Assembly (NCBI RefSeq): GCF_001046895.1
Contig: NZ_CAQI01000032.1
Coordinates: 122,608 to 186,607, forward strand
Direction of reading: 5' to 3'
Length of the DNA: 64,000 nucleotides
Source of the DNA: Pseudarthrobacter siccitolerans
Lineage (GTDB): Bacteria > Actinomycetota > Actinomycetes > Actinomycetales > Micrococcaceae
The notes beneath the pieces were generated by a model, which worked only from the letters and a program-made list of their open reading frames with translations, ran no database searches and had not been told where the DNA came from. Shown piece after piece: positions 7,788 to 16,621 of the stretch. Made by a program: the position numbers and the translations under genes. Numbering within the stretch: the first letter of the stretch is position 1; each line of letters begins with the position of its first letter.

Positions 7788-8591
7788 TTATTCCTCGATC
7801 TCGATGTGGGTAGGATCCAGCACGCGGCGCAGGAATTCCTTGGTGCGCGGCTGCGTGGGGGCGGAAATGACCTGCTCGGCCACGCCTTCCTCCACCACAA
7901 CGCCGCCGTCCATAAACACCACCCGGTCCGCCACTTCGCGGGCGAAGCCCATCTCGTGGGTCACCACCAGCATGGTCATGCCCTCCTTGGCGAGGTTGCG
8001 CATCACGGAGAGGACATCACCCACGGTTTCGGGATCCAGGGCGGAGGTGGGCTCGTCAAAAAGCATCAGCTCCGGGTCCATGCTGAGCGCCCGCGCAATG
8101 GCCACGCGCTGCTGCTGGCCGCCGGAAAGCTGGTCCGGGAACCGGTCCGCCAGGTGTCCCAGCCCCACGCGCTCAAGGTTGTGCATGGACACCTTGTCCG
8201 CCTCGGCCTGCGACCGCTTCAGGACCTTGACCTGGGCGATGGAGCAGTTGCGCTTGGCATCCAGGTGCGGGAAGAGGTTGAACTGCTGGAACACCATGCC
8301 CACCTTGCGGCGCATCTTGTCGATGTCCACGTCGGGGTCGGTGGCTTCAAAGCCGCCCACATGGATGCTGCCTTCGTTGGGCTGCTCCAGCAGGTTCACG
8401 CAGCGCAGCAGGGTGGACTTGCCGGAACCGGACGGACCGATCAGGCACACCACAGCGCCCGGAGCCACGTCCAGGCTGATGCCCTTCAGCACCTCGTTGG
8501 AGCCGTAGGACTTGCGCAGATCCTTGATGGACACCCCGGCGGCGTGCACGGTGGCAGTGCCGCCACGGGAGTTGTTTGCGACGTCGTTCAT
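7788..8591 (-). CDS. Polar amino-acid ABC transporter, ATPase
   Basis: A 267-residue nucleotide-binding subunit of the GlnQ/HisP class. Walker A is GPSGSGKST (52-60), the Q-loop is [10 protein letters not shown], the signature is LSGGQQ (155-160), Walker B is LMLFDEP (175-181), and the switch His is in VVTHEMGF. The FNLFPH and [11 protein letters not shown] segments are typical of the polar amino-acid family. It is the last gene of a binding protein-permease-ATPase set on the minus strand, 12 bp after the permease. Confidence 0.93.
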   Translation of the reverse strand: MNDVANNSRGGTATVHAAGVSIKDLRKSYGSNEVLKGISLDVAPGAVVCLIGPSGSGKSTLLRCVNLLEQPNEGSIHVGGFEATDPDVDIDKMRRKVGMVFQQFNLFPHLDAKRNCSIAQVKVLKRSQAEADKVSMHNLERVGLGHLADRFPDQLSGGQQQRVAIARALSMDPELMLFDEPTSALDPETVGDVLSVMRNLAKEGMTMLVVTHEMGFAREVADRVVFMDGGVVVEEGVAEQVISAPTQPRTKEFLRRVLDPTHIEIEE

Positions 8592-8603
8592 GGTCTTGCC
8601 TGC

Positions 8604-9395
8604 CTATCGCTTGGTCCGCGCGGAGCGGCTTTCGAACTTCCGGGCCAGGAGGCTCAGCGGGATGGTGATCACCAGGTAGAAGGCACCCGCCACCAGCAGC
8701 GGGGTGAGGCCGGCACCCAGGCTGGAGATGCCGTCACGGCCGAACTTGGTGAGCTCGTACTGCGAGGCGGTGAGGCCCAGGACGTAGATCAGCGAGGAGT
8801 CCTTGGTGAGCAGGATGACCTCGTTGGTCAGCGGCGGCAGGACGATCTTGAAGGCCTGCGGAATCACAATGGTCACCATGGCCCGCCACTGCGGCATGCC
8901 CAGCGAGCGGGCGGCCTCAAGCTGGCCCTTCGGCACAGCCTGCAGGCCGGCACGGAGAGTTTCGGCGATGTAGGCGGAGGCCACGATGCCGAGGGACAGC
9001 ATCACCACCAGGGTGATGTTCCAGGAGACGCCGAAGGCCAGGGGAACACCGTAGCCGAAGGCGATGAAGACCAGCAGGGCGGGGATGCCGCGGAAGAACT
9101 CGATGTAGCCGGTGGCGATCCAGCGGTACAGGGGGAAGCTGGAGAGCTTCATCAGGGCCAGCAGCAGGCCGCCGGAGAGGCCCACCGCAAAGCCGAGGAA
9201 CGTGTAGATAAGGGTGTTCACCAGGCCGGTGGTGAAGATGCCGGGGAACATCGGCCCGATCTTGCCGAAGTTGAAGACGCTGTTGCCGATAGTCTTCCAG
9301 TCTGTGGCCAGGATCAGCGCGGCGATGGCCACTACAAAGATTCCTGCCTGGACATACAGGCTTACTCTGGCTCGCTGACGTGCGGTCATTGCCAT
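8604..9395 (-). CDS. Polar amino-acid ABC transporter, permease
   Basis: A 263-residue inner-membrane subunit of the HisM/GlnP family. It has about five to six hydrophobic segments, the first around residues 12-28. The family coupling loop, which contacts the ATPase, is visible as EAARSLGMPQWRAMVTIVIPQAFK. Only one permease gene is present, so it probably forms a homodimer. It is separated from the upstream binding protein by 147 bp that contain a strong RNA hairpin, suggesting lower expression than the binding protein. Confidence 0.93.
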   Translation of the reverse strand: MAMTARQRARVSLYVQAGIFVVAIAALILATDWKTIGNSVFNFGKIGPMFPGIFTTGLVNTLIYTFLGFAVGLSGGLLLALMKLSSFPLYRWIATGYIEFFRGIPALLVFIAFGYGVPLAFGVSWNITLVVMLSLGIVASAYIAETLRAGLQAVPKGQLEAARSLGMPQWRAMVTIVIPQAFKIVLPPLTNEVILLTKDSSLIYVLGLTASQYELTKFGRDGISSLGAGLTPLLVAGAFYLVITIPLSLLARKFESRSARTKR

Positions 9396-9425
9396 GGGTT
9401 GCTCACATTCGTTGTGCGTGGCAGA

Positions 9426-9462
9426 GGCCCCGGACGGACTGCGGTACAGCCCGTCCGGGGCC
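9426..9462 (-). promoter_or_regulatory. Intercistronic hairpin between binding protein and permease
   Basis: GGCCCCGGACGG (9426-9437) is perfectly complementary to 9451-9462 (12 bp), with CTG/CAG able to pair inside the loop. There is no T-run after it on the minus strand. By analogy with other binding-protein operons it could stabilise the upstream message or partly terminate it; that role is inferred. Confidence 0.6.
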
Positions 9463-9542
9463 CCTGCTGCGTAGTTCTTTGGGCCGTGAAAGAGCCGGGG
9501 CGGGGAAGCCTCGGGCCCGGCACGGCGACTACAGGGCGGTGG

Positions 9543-10346
9543 CTACTTGGCGGTTTCGCCGAACCAGGTGGTCTTGAACTTCTCCAGTGAGCCGTCGTCG
9601 GTCAGCCGCTTGAGGGTGGCGTTGACCTTGTCCGCCATGGCGGTGTTGCCCTTCTTGATGGAGATGCCCAGCTGCTCGCCGGTGGCAAAGTCCTCAACGC
9701 TCTTGAACTTGGGCTGGTCCTTGATGGCGTAGCCCAGGACGGACTGGTTGCCCAGGGCGGCGTCGATGGTGCCGGCTTCAAGTGCCTGCACCAGGAGGCC
9801 GGTGTCCTCGAACTGCTGCGCGTCGATGCCCTTCTCCTGGGCGTAGTCGGCGCCGGTGGTGGCCTGCTGCACGCCCACCTTCTTGCCCTTGGCGTCGTCC
9901 AAGCTCTGGATGCCCGAGGCGTCGCTGGCTACGAGCGCCAGGTCGTCATCCAGGTAAGGGGTGGAGAAGTCCATAACGGACTTGCGGGTGTCCGTGATGG
10001 AGATCGAGGAGATGCCGAGGTCGCACTGGGTGAGGGCGGTGCCGGTCTCGATGGCCTCGAAGGAGCTGTCCACGATGCTCAGTTCAGCACCGAAGTCCTT
10101 GGCGAGTTCCTTGGCGATGTCCACGTCGAAGCCGACCGTCTGGCCGTCCTTTTCGAATTCGAACGGCTCGTAGGGGATGTCGGAGCAGACCGTGAGCTTG
10201 CCGGAGTTGATGAGTTGGATGCCGCCTTCGGACGCTGCCGGGGTTGAGCTTCCGCCGCCGCAGGCCGTGAGGGTGAGGGCGCCAACGGCGAAGAGTGCTG
10301 CTGCCTTGGCGGTCATTTTGGCCGTGGCCAGGGACTTGAGCTGCAT
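9543..10346 (-). CDS. Amino-acid ABC transporter, lipoprotein binding subunit
   Basis: A 267-residue extracytoplasmic solute-binding protein, family 3. The N-terminus is a lipoprotein signal peptide with the lipobox LTAC (Cys29), followed by a GGGSSTPAAS linker. The family 3 signature GFDVDIAKELAKDFG and the ligand-binding strand DLGISSISITDTR are clear. AAGGT lies 8 nt before the ATG. First gene of the transporter operon. The specific ligand cannot be inferred; polar or acidic amino acids are the usual range. Confidence 0.92.
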   Translation of the reverse strand: MQLKSLATAKMTAKAAALFAVGALTLTACGGGSSTPAASEGGIQLINSGKLTVCSDIPYEPFEFEKDGQTVGFDVDIAKELAKDFGAELSIVDSSFEAIETGTALTQCDLGISSISITDTRKSVMDFSTPYLDDDLALVASDASGIQSLDDAKGKKVGVQQATTGADYAQEKGIDAQQFEDTGLLVQALEAGTIDAALGNQSVLGYAIKDQPKFKSVEDFATGEQLGISIKKGNTAMADKVNATLKRLTDDGSLEKFKTTWFGETAK

Positions 10347-10423
10347 GTTTCTTACCTTTTGTTGCAGGAGTATGCGGTACTAAATCGGTTCATAGTGTAG
10401 CGCCGAATAAGAGATGTGCATCA

Positions 10424-10465
10424 CAGGAAACTTAGTTTCACTATTGGATAACTAAATTACTCCTG
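10424..10465. promoter_or_regulatory. AT-rich dyad upstream of amino-acid ABC operon
   Basis: CAGGAAACTTAGTT (10424-10437) and AACTAAATTACTCCTG (10450-10465) form an imperfect inverted repeat whose inner 6 bp (TTAGTT/AACTAA) are perfect. It lies 78 bp before the binding-protein start in an unusually AT-rich 170-bp spacer, so it is a candidate operator. No adjacent regulator gene is present. Confidence 0.4.
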
Positions 10466-10515
10466 TTTTCAAGCCTAGGCGAAGCAGTGCTGTCTCAGAT
10501 ACCGGACTCGCTGGC

Positions 10516-11904
10516 TCAGTTCTTGATTCCCAGGGCTTCGAGCATCGGCCGGAACTTCGCCCACGTTTCGGCGAGCTCGGCTTCGGGCTGGGAGCCGTCC
10601 ACTATTCCGCAGCCGGCATATAGCCGCACTGTGGTGGGGCTTTCGATAACGGCGCCCCGCAGCGCGATGCCCCACTCACCGTTCCCTGCCGCGTCCAGCC
10701 AGCCGACCGGTCCGGCGTAGGGCCCACGGTCCAGGTGCTCCAGCTTGCGGATCAGGGCCCCGGCCACTTGCGTGGGTGTCCCGCAGACGGCGGCCGTGGG
10801 GTGCAGCGCGTTGATCAGGGCCAGGCAGGTGGGCACGTGGCCTTCCACCTCGGCCAGTTCAGCCTTCACATCCGAGGCCAGGTGCCACACGTTGGGCAGT
10901 TCCAGGATGAACGGCTCGTCATGGGCGTTCATTGCCTCGGAGAACGGCGCGAGCTGGGTGGTCAGCGACTGGATGGCGATCTCGTGTTCGTGCCGTTGCT
11001 TCTCCGACCCCGCCAGCACCCGCGTGGCGTAATCCATGGGAAGTCCGTCCTCCCCGTGGGCGTCGCGGCGGTCCAGTGTCCCGGCCAGCACGCGTGCCTG
11101 CGCAGTGCGCCCCTCCACCTGGATCAGCATCTCCGGCGTCGCGCCCACCAGGCCGTCCACGCCATAGGTCCAGCATTCGCGGTACCGCCCGGCGAGCTCC
11201 CGCAGCACTTTCGCGGCGTTGACGCCGGTGGGAACAGTGGCCACGATGTCGCGCGCGAGCACCAGCTTCTCCAAGGCCCCGGTCCGGATCTCGGCTACTC
11301 CGGCGGCGACGGCGGCCTTCCAGTCCTCCTCGCCCAGCGAGCCGGTGTGCAGGGTTGCCCCCGCGGCCAGGGGCAGTGGACGGACGACGGCGCCACCCGC
11401 CCGGGCGGGAGCCGCACCTGGGGTGCCGTCCCCGGCGGAGTCCGCTCCCGCCGTCGTGCTTTGAGCTGCGGAGCTGCTGCCCAGCGAGCGGTCCAGCGCG
11501 GCAAGGGCGCCCGTTTTGGTGAGGGGCCCGTCGTCGAACGTCAGCTGGGTGAGCCACACGTGGCCGTCGCGGACGCCCACCACAATTTCGGGCACGATCA
11601 GCCGGGACTCGTGGGCTGAGGTTTTGGAAAAAGCGAAGGAGCCGAAGGCCACCGGACCTGTGCCGGGCAGCTCAACGGAGTCTGAAATCTCGGCCTCGAG
11701 GACCAAGTGGCGCCACCAGATATCCGCCTCGAGGAAGCGCTCGGGGCCGGTGGCCGTGAAGCGGGCGATCTCGCCGAAACCCACCAGTCCTGCTTCACGC
11801 CGGGCCCAGCAGAGGACGTCGTCCCGGACCAAAAACGACGGCAGCCCCCCGGGGAACGCTGTGCCATCCAGGGGGACTGTCAAGGTGCGGAAGGTGCTCG
11901 TCAT
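10516..11904 (-). CDS. menF: Isochorismate synthase
   Basis: A 462-residue chorismate-utilising enzyme that converts chorismate to isochorismate, the entry step of menaquinone synthesis. The C-terminal catalytic domain shows LVLARDIVA, GATPEMLIQV, ARVLAGT, EHEIAIQSL, LHPTAAVCGTPT and GPYAGPVGW with YAGCGIVDGSQPEAE, all typical of this family. Residues about 145-170 are an Ala/Gly/Ser-rich insertion likely to be a flexible loop. GAGG lies 5 nt before the ATG. Divergent from menG with a 120-bp spacer. A catecholate-siderophore EntC role is possible but the menaquinone neighbours favour MenF. Confidence 0.88.
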   Translation of the reverse strand: MTSTFRTLTVPLDGTAFPGGLPSFLVRDDVLCWARREAGLVGFGEIARFTATGPERFLEADIWWRHLVLEAEISDSVELPGTGPVAFGSFAFSKTSAHESRLIVPEIVVGVRDGHVWLTQLTFDDGPLTKTGALAALDRSLGSSSAAQSTTAGADSAGDGTPGAAPARAGGAVVRPLPLAAGATLHTGSLGEEDWKAAVAAGVAEIRTGALEKLVLARDIVATVPTGVNAAKVLRELAGRYRECWTYGVDGLVGATPEMLIQVEGRTAQARVLAGTLDRRDAHGEDGLPMDYATRVLAGSEKQRHEHEIAIQSLTTQLAPFSEAMNAHDEPFILELPNVWHLASDVKAELAEVEGHVPTCLALINALHPTAAVCGTPTQVAGALIRKLEHLDRGPYAGPVGWLDAAGNGEWGIALRGAVIESPTTVRLYAGCGIVDGSQPEAELAETWAKFRPMLEALGIKN

Positions 11905-12024
11905 GATTGCCTCAACGGTACCTGAAAGTACTTAAAGCTACTGAGTACCTTAAGTACCAGGGGGGCAACTGCGTCCCCGGTGTCCGCGTTGGTCCGGACG
12001 CACCTGAACGTTTGAGACAATGTC

Positions 12025-12798
12025 ATGGTGAACCGAGCATCCTTGGATAAGCGTCCGGACGAAGTAGCCACGATGTTTGACGACGTCGCACCGAAATACG
12101 ACGTCGTCAACGATGTCCTGTCGATGGGGCAGACCCGCCGCTGGCGCAAGGTCGTGGTGGAAGCCATGGAAGTTTCCAAGGGCCAGCGCGTCCTGGACCT
12201 GGCAGCCGGTACCGGCACGTCCAGCGAGCCATATGCCGATGCAGGCATAGATGTGATTGCCTGCGACTTCTCCCTCGGAATGCTCAAGGTAGGCAAACGC
12301 CGCCGCCCGGACATCGACTTCATTGCCGGCGACGCCACCAACCTGCCGTTCGCGGACAACACGTTCGACGCCACCACCATCTCCTTCGGCCTGCGCAACG
12401 TCAACGAACCCAAAAAGGCGCTGCAGGAGATGCTCCGCGTCACCAAGCCCGGCGGCCGGCTGGTCATCGCCGAGTTCTCGCAGCCCGTGGTGCCGCTCTG
12501 GCGCACCATGTACACCGAGTACCTCATGCGCGCCCTGCCCGCCATCGCCGTGAAGGTCGCCTCCAATCCGGACGCCTACGTGTACCTCGCCGAATCCATC
12601 CGCGCCTGGCCGGACCAGGACCACCTGGCTGCCTGGCTGCAGGATGCCGGCTGGGACAACGTCACCTACCGCAACCTCACCGGCGGCATCGTGGCGGTCC
12701 ACCGCGCCTTCAAGCCGGTAACTGCGGAGAACGGTGCTGCCGCCATCGCCGCGCACAAGGGCCCGGTGGCCAAGCTGCGCCGCAACATCACGCGCTGA
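12025..12798 (+). CDS. menG: Demethylmenaquinone methyltransferase
   Basis: A 257-residue class I SAM methyltransferase (UbiE/MenG) that methylates demethylmenaquinone in the last step of menaquinone synthesis. Motifs: [18 protein letters not shown] at the N-terminus, SAM motif [13 protein letters not shown], the acidic strand [11 protein letters not shown], and the family signature [14 protein letters not shown]. The ATG at 12025 is followed directly by GTG at 12028. GACAAT ends 6 nt before the GTG, and homologous starts usually begin just before RASLDK, so GTG 12028 may be the real start (one residue shorter). Next gene begins 3 bp after the stop. Confidence 0.93.
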   Translation: MVNRASLDKRPDEVATMFDDVAPKYDVVNDVLSMGQTRRWRKVVVEAMEVSKGQRVLDLAAGTGTSSEPYADAGIDVIACDFSLGMLKVGKRRRPDIDFIAGDATNLPFADNTFDATTISFGLRNVNEPKKALQEMLRVTKPGGRLVIAEFSQPVVPLWRTMYTEYLMRALPAIAVKVASNPDAYVYLAESIRAWPDQDHLAAWLQDAGWDNVTYRNLTGGIVAVHRAFKPVTAENGAAAIAAHKGPVAKLRRNITR

Positions 12799-12801
12799 CC
12801 T

Positions 12802-14133
12802 GTGAAGGTACTGATTGTCGGCGCGGGGCCGGCCGGCTCCACCGCCGCGTACTACCTTGCCAACGCGGGCATCGAGGTCACCGTTGTGGAAAAGACGAGC
12901 TTCCCCCGGGAAAAAGTGTGCGGCGACGGCCTCACGCCCCGTGCCGTCCGTGAAATCCAGAAGCTGGGCCTGCCCCACCCTGAAAACGACGGCTGGCGAC
13001 GCAACAAGGGCCTGCGCCTGATCGCCGGCGGCCGCACCATCGAGCTCCCATGGCCAGAGGTGTCCGACTTCCCGCAGTACGGCCTGATCCGTACGCGCCT
13101 GGGCTTCGACGAGGAACTGGCCCGCCACGCCCAGGCCGCCGGCGCCGCCATTCTTGAGCGGCACAGCGTCACCGACGCCATCCGCGATGAGAGCGGCCGG
13201 GTCACCGGCGTCCGCGCCGCCATCCTGGACGAGTCCGGACGCAAGACGGGGGAGACGCGCGAGTTCAGTGCCGACGTCGTACTCGCCGCTGACGGCAACT
13301 CCACCCGCACAGCTGTTTCGCTCGGCATCCAGAAACGCGACGACCGCCCCCTCGGCGTGGCCGTGCGCACCTACTTCACCTCGCCGCGCACTGATGATGA
13401 CTGGATGGAAGGCTGGCTTGAGCTCCCCGGCCGCGACGGGAAACTGCTGCCCGGCTACGGCTGGGTGTTCGGCGTGGGCGACGGCACGTCCAACGTGGGC
13501 CTCGGCATCCTGAACTCTTCCAAGGAATTCGGCAAGCTTGACTACAAGCAGGTCCTGCGTGAATGGACCGCCGGGATGCCCGCCGAGTGGGGCTTCACGC
13601 CCGAGAACCAGGTGGGCGAAATCCGTGGCGCCGCGCTGCCCATGGGCTTCAACCGCACCCCGCACTACTCGCCCGGCGTGCTCCTCCTGGGTGACGCGGG
13701 CGGCATGGTCTCCCCGTTCAACGGCGAGGGCATCTCCTATGCCATGGAATCCGCCCGGTTCGCCGCAGAGTTCATCATCGACGCCTCCTCCCGTTCTTCG
13801 GCAGCAGGCGGAACGTACGACGCCGACGCGCACCTTTCGCGGTACGGGGACTACGTGCGCGGACAGTGGGGATCGCACTTCACCCTGGGCCGGGCGTTCG
13901 CCGCACTGATCGGCAAGCCGGCCGTTATGAAGCTTGCGCTCCGGACCGGGATGCCCATCCCCGTCCTCATGCGGTTCGTCGTCAGGCTCCTGGCGAACCT
14001 CACCGACCCGTCCGCCAAGGGCTTCGAGGACCGGGTTATCCGGACCCTTGAGCTGCTTGTCCCGGCCACATCCAATACCTCCGCGGCTACGAACCAGCGG
14101 TATCCGCAACAAAAAGTTAGGGTTAACCCGTGA
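12802..14133 (+). CDS. menJ: Geranylgeranyl/menaquinone reductase family flavoprotein
   Basis: A 443-residue FAD-dependent reductase of the geranylgeranyl reductase family. It has GAGPAGSTAAYYL for FAD binding near the N-terminus, the family KVCGDGLTPRAV block, and the C-terminal flavin motif LLLGDAGGMVSPFNGEGI. In mycobacteria the family member MenJ reduces one double bond of the menaquinone side chain, and the position between menG and a polyprenyl synthase supports that role here. Start is GTG 12802, 3 bp after menG; the stop overlaps the next start by 4 bp. A role on another isoprenoid is possible. Confidence 0.82.
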   Translation: MKVLIVGAGPAGSTAAYYLANAGIEVTVVEKTSFPREKVCGDGLTPRAVREIQKLGLPHPENDGWRRNKGLRLIAGGRTIELPWPEVSDFPQYGLIRTRLGFDEELARHAQAAGAAILERHSVTDAIRDESGRVTGVRAAILDESGRKTGETREFSADVVLAADGNSTRTAVSLGIQKRDDRPLGVAVRTYFTSPRTDDDWMEGWLELPGRDGKLLPGYGWVFGVGDGTSNVGLGILNSSKEFGKLDYKQVLREWTAGMPAEWGFTPENQVGEIRGAALPMGFNRTPHYSPGVLLLGDAGGMVSPFNGEGISYAMESARFAAEFIIDASSRSSAAGGTYDADAHLSRYGDYVRGQWGSHFTLGRAFAALIGKPAVMKLALRTGMPIPVLMRFVVRLLANLTDPSAKGFEDRVIRTLELLVPATSNTSAATNQRYPQQKVRVNP

Positions 14134-15230
14134 CCAAACCCGCAGACCACAGCTGGACGCACGCCGGACACGGCCTGCCGGACTCTGAACCCAGCCTGAA
14201 CACCACCGCCATTGCTACCGGCCTGCAGCTGCCTGCGGGGTTCGCCGCCATCGCCGGCGATGCTGAGCTGGGGCCGGCCATCACCAACAACCTGGCCCGG
14301 GTGGAGAAGAAGCTCCGGGAAGCCATCGCCAACTCTGATCCGCTGGCTGACGCAACGTCGCGGCACCTGGTGGAAGCCGGCGGCAAGCGCATCCGGCCGC
14401 TGCTGACGCTGCTCTGCGCACACCTTGGCGACGCCTCGCTTCCCGCGGTGGTGCAGGCCGCCGTCGTGGTTGAACTGACGCATCTGGCCACCCTCTATCA
14501 CGACGACGTGATGGACTCCGCCCCGTTCCGCCGCGGTGCTCCCACAGCCCATGAGGTGTGGGGCAACTCGGTGGCTGTCCTCACCGGCGACCTCATCTTC
14601 GCGCGGGCGTCCATCCTGGTCTCCGAACTCGGCTCCCGGGCGCTGGGGATCCAGGCCCGCACGTTCGAGCGGCTTTGCCTTGGCCAGCTGCACGAGACCG
14701 TGGGACCGCGCCCGGACGAGGACCCGGTGGAGCACTACCTTTCGGTGATCGCAGACAAGACCGGTTCGCTGGTTGCCGCTTCCGGGCAGCTCGGTGCCAT
14801 CTTCTCCGGCGCCGATGAAGCCTACGAGGACGTACTGGTGGAGTACGGCGAGAAAGTGGGCGTGGCGTTCCAGCTCGCCGACGACGTCATCGACGTGACC
14901 GGCATCAAGGTCAAGTCCGGCAAGTCCCCGGGCACCGATCTGCGCGAAGGTGTACCCACCCTGCCGGTGCTGCTCCTGCGTAAGGCGGCCGCGGATGGTG
15001 ACCAGTCCGCCGTCGAACTCCTGACGCTCATCGACGGCGACCTGACCTCTGATGAAGCCCTGGCCGAGGCTGTTGCAGGGCTGCGCGAGCACCCGGTCAC
15101 GGTCGAGTCCTGGGTGGTGGCGCGGCAGTGGGCTAACGAAGCCATCGCCGCCCTGGCCCCGCTGCCGGACGGTGTGGTCAAGGAATCGCTGTCCAACTTC
15201 GCCATGGCTGTGGTGGACCGCGCCAGCTAG
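14130..15230 (+). CDS. Long-chain polyprenyl diphosphate synthase
   Basis: A 366-residue trans-prenyltransferase making the menaquinone side chain from IPP and an allylic starter. First aspartate-rich motif DDVMD (125-129), second DDVID (251-255), with GGKRIRPLL upstream and KTGSLVAAS between. The family residues before the first motif are small (His, Leu, Ala), consistent with a long product. The N-terminal 50 residues are extra relative to many homologues. It overlaps menJ by GTGA and ends in a terminator, so menG-menJ-this gene form one operon. Chain length (C40-C50) cannot be fixed from sequence. Confidence 0.9.
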   Translation: MTKPADHSWTHAGHGLPDSEPSLNTTAIATGLQLPAGFAAIAGDAELGPAITNNLARVEKKLREAIANSDPLADATSRHLVEAGGKRIRPLLTLLCAHLGDASLPAVVQAAVVVELTHLATLYHDDVMDSAPFRRGAPTAHEVWGNSVAVLTGDLIFARASILVSELGSRALGIQARTFERLCLGQLHETVGPRPDEDPVEHYLSVIADKTGSLVAASGQLGAIFSGADEAYEDVLVEYGEKVGVAFQLADDVIDVTGIKVKSGKSPGTDLREGVPTLPVLLLRKAAADGDQSAVELLTLIDGDLTSDEALAEAVAGLREHPVTVESWVVARQWANEAIAALAPLPDGVVKESLSNFAMAVVDRAS

Positions 15231-15243
15231 TTTTTGCTTCATC

Positions 15244-15279
15244 GAAGCCCGGCTCCGTGGACGGCGCCGGGCTTCTCCT
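15244..15279 (+). terminator. Terminator of the menG operon
   Basis: GAAGCCCGGC (15244-15253) pairs perfectly with GCCGGGCTTC (15266-15275), followed by TCCTTT. It lies 14 bp after the prenyl synthase stop. Confidence 0.85.
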
Positions 15280-15328
15280 TTGCGGCTGTGATTCTGTTGA
15301 GCTGTGCCGGTTTAAGCTGCCCCTGTTA

Positions 15329-15399
15329 AACGGGATAGCCCCGGTCCGCAGCAACAATACGAGTCATATGTTGCTGTGAACCGAGGCTATCTCTCCGTT
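15329..15399. repeat. 71-bp imperfect palindromic intergenic element
   Basis: Left arm from AACGGGATAGCC (15329) to CAGCAACA (15356) is mirrored by TGTTGCTG (15369) to CTATCTCTCCGTT (15399), with a few mismatches and a 12-nt loop. It lies in the 437-bp gene-free stretch 15231-15667. The rest of that stretch holds the terminator at 15244, a TGACA-gttt-TGTCA dyad and no supported ORF. Confidence 0.7.
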
Positions 15400-15445
15400 C
15401 GCATCAGACCCGCCGGAGGCGTTTAGCGGATCCGGGAACAGTCTA

Positions 15446-15459
15446 TGACAGTTTTGTCA
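15446..15459. promoter_or_regulatory. Short perfect dyad in gene-free stretch
   Basis: TGACA-gttt-TGTCA. It is followed by two TTACG words (15462 and 15479). It resembles a regulator site but is about 200 bp from the nearest start codon; function unknown. Confidence 0.3.
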
Positions 15460-15667
15460 CATTACGCAAGTCCCTTGTTACGGTCGGTGTCAAAAGTTTT
15501 TCCCGCTGGATTTCCCCACCTTTCAGGTCGAGGCCGGTCGATATCGCGGCATGTCTCGACGACACGCAGGCGGGTTCGTCATAAGCCGGGGAGATTCGGC
15601 GCGGTCTTTGTCCACATAGGACCCAGCCGCCCTGCCGCCGATGCCGAAGTTTGGGTCTGCTGGCTGC

Positions 15668-16489
15668 ATGGACTTGACCCGTTTCCTCAAACACGCCGGC
15701 TCGGTTGCCCGCACGTCCACGATCCTCCAGGCCGGTTTCACTGACCGCAGCATCCGCAACGCTGTGGCAGGGGGCGAAATACGGCGTCTTCGGTATGGAG
15801 TTGTGGCGTTGCCGGACGCTGCTGCGGACATGACGGGCGCCGTCCTCGGCAACGGATTGCTGACTTGCGCCTCTGCTGCGGTTCACCGCCGGCTCTGGAT
15901 CTTGCATGAACCTCAGGCCCTCCATCTGTTGTGCCGCCACGGGGGACCCAAGGATGCGGTAGTCCACCGGGAATCCCTGGTTCCTCCCGATGGGCCCCGC
16001 CCGGTGGCCAGTACCACCGACGTCCTTCTGCATTGCCTGCGCTGCCTTCCCGCGGTGGAAGCTGCGGTCATGGTGGAAAGCGCGGCGCGGCAAGGGGTGA
16101 CAACTCTGGGCTACCTGCATGAACGATTGCCGGGCAGGCGGAATGACGCCGCCCGAAGAGTGCTGGACCTGGTGGACGGGACGGCCGACTCGCCCGTCGA
16201 GGTACTGGCACGCATACTTTTCCGCAGCGAGGGAATCCATACCGAGACGCAGGTGGAGCTGGCGGGGATCGGGATCGTGGATTTCCTCCTGGAAGGATTT
16301 CTCATTGTGGAGATCGACGGCGGCACGCACCTCGAGCCGCGGCAGGTCAAGAAGGACAGGGGCAGGAACAACGCGAGCACGCTCTCCGGCTATGCGGTGC
16401 TCCGGTACGGCTATGCAGACGTGGTCTACAACCCGCAAAAGATCGTCAACGAGGTGTGGCAGGTGCTCCGGGGCAGGGTGGTCCGCTGA
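15668..16489 (+). CDS. DUF559 / AbiEi-like N-domain protein
   Basis: About 273 residues. The N-terminal 60 residues (FLKHAGSVARTSTILQAG then RSIRNAVAGGEIRRLRYGV) resemble the winged-helix domain of AbiEi-type antitoxins. The C-terminal 100 residues resemble DUF559, a Vsr/PD-(D/E)XK-like nuclease fold: SPVEVLARILFRSEGI, then VDFLLEGFLIVEIDGGTH with acidic residues, then RYGYADVVYN. Such proteins are common and multi-copy in actinobacteria; their role is not established and no partner toxin is adjacent. Start uncertain: ATG 15668 is preferred over 15641 on domain grounds, but neither has a clear ribosome-binding site. Confidence 0.7.
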   Translation: MDLTRFLKHAGSVARTSTILQAGFTDRSIRNAVAGGEIRRLRYGVVALPDAAADMTGAVLGNGLLTCASAAVHRRLWILHEPQALHLLCRHGGPKDAVVHRESLVPPDGPRPVASTTDVLLHCLRCLPAVEAAVMVESAARQGVTTLGYLHERLPGRRNDAARRVLDLVDGTADSPVEVLARILFRSEGIHTETQVELAGIGIVDFLLEGFLIVEIDGGTHLEPRQVKKDRGRNNASTLSGYAVLRYGYADVVYNPQKIVNEVWQVLRGRVVR

Positions 16490-16621
16490 GATTCCCCAAG
16501 TTTCAATCCAAACCGGGCAGAAACGCCGCCAAAATTAGGGGACACGCGGGTCAGAAGCCCAAAACCTGGGGAATTTCAGCGGGCAGTCAAAAACAAGGCC
16601 AAGGGCCGGCGGCGGCAGAAC

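Noticed and set aside
7656..9590. 644-residue open frame antisense to the ABC transporter
   Set aside because: It crosses two genes and their spacers with no motif; the minus strand has Walker motifs and permease helices.
11950..14112. 720-residue open frame antisense to menG and menJ
   Set aside because: It spans two well-supported genes and their junction and shows no domain; a shadow of strong third-position GC.
15641..15667. Upstream start for the DUF559 gene
   Set aside because: The first nine residues are not part of the winged-helix domain and there is no ribosome-binding site; kept as an alternative only.
16491..16574. Inverted repeat ATTCCCCAAGTTT / AAACCTGGGGAAT
   Set aside because: The 13-nt arms match at 12 positions but are about 58 nt apart with no supporting internal pairing; could be chance, so not listed as a feature.
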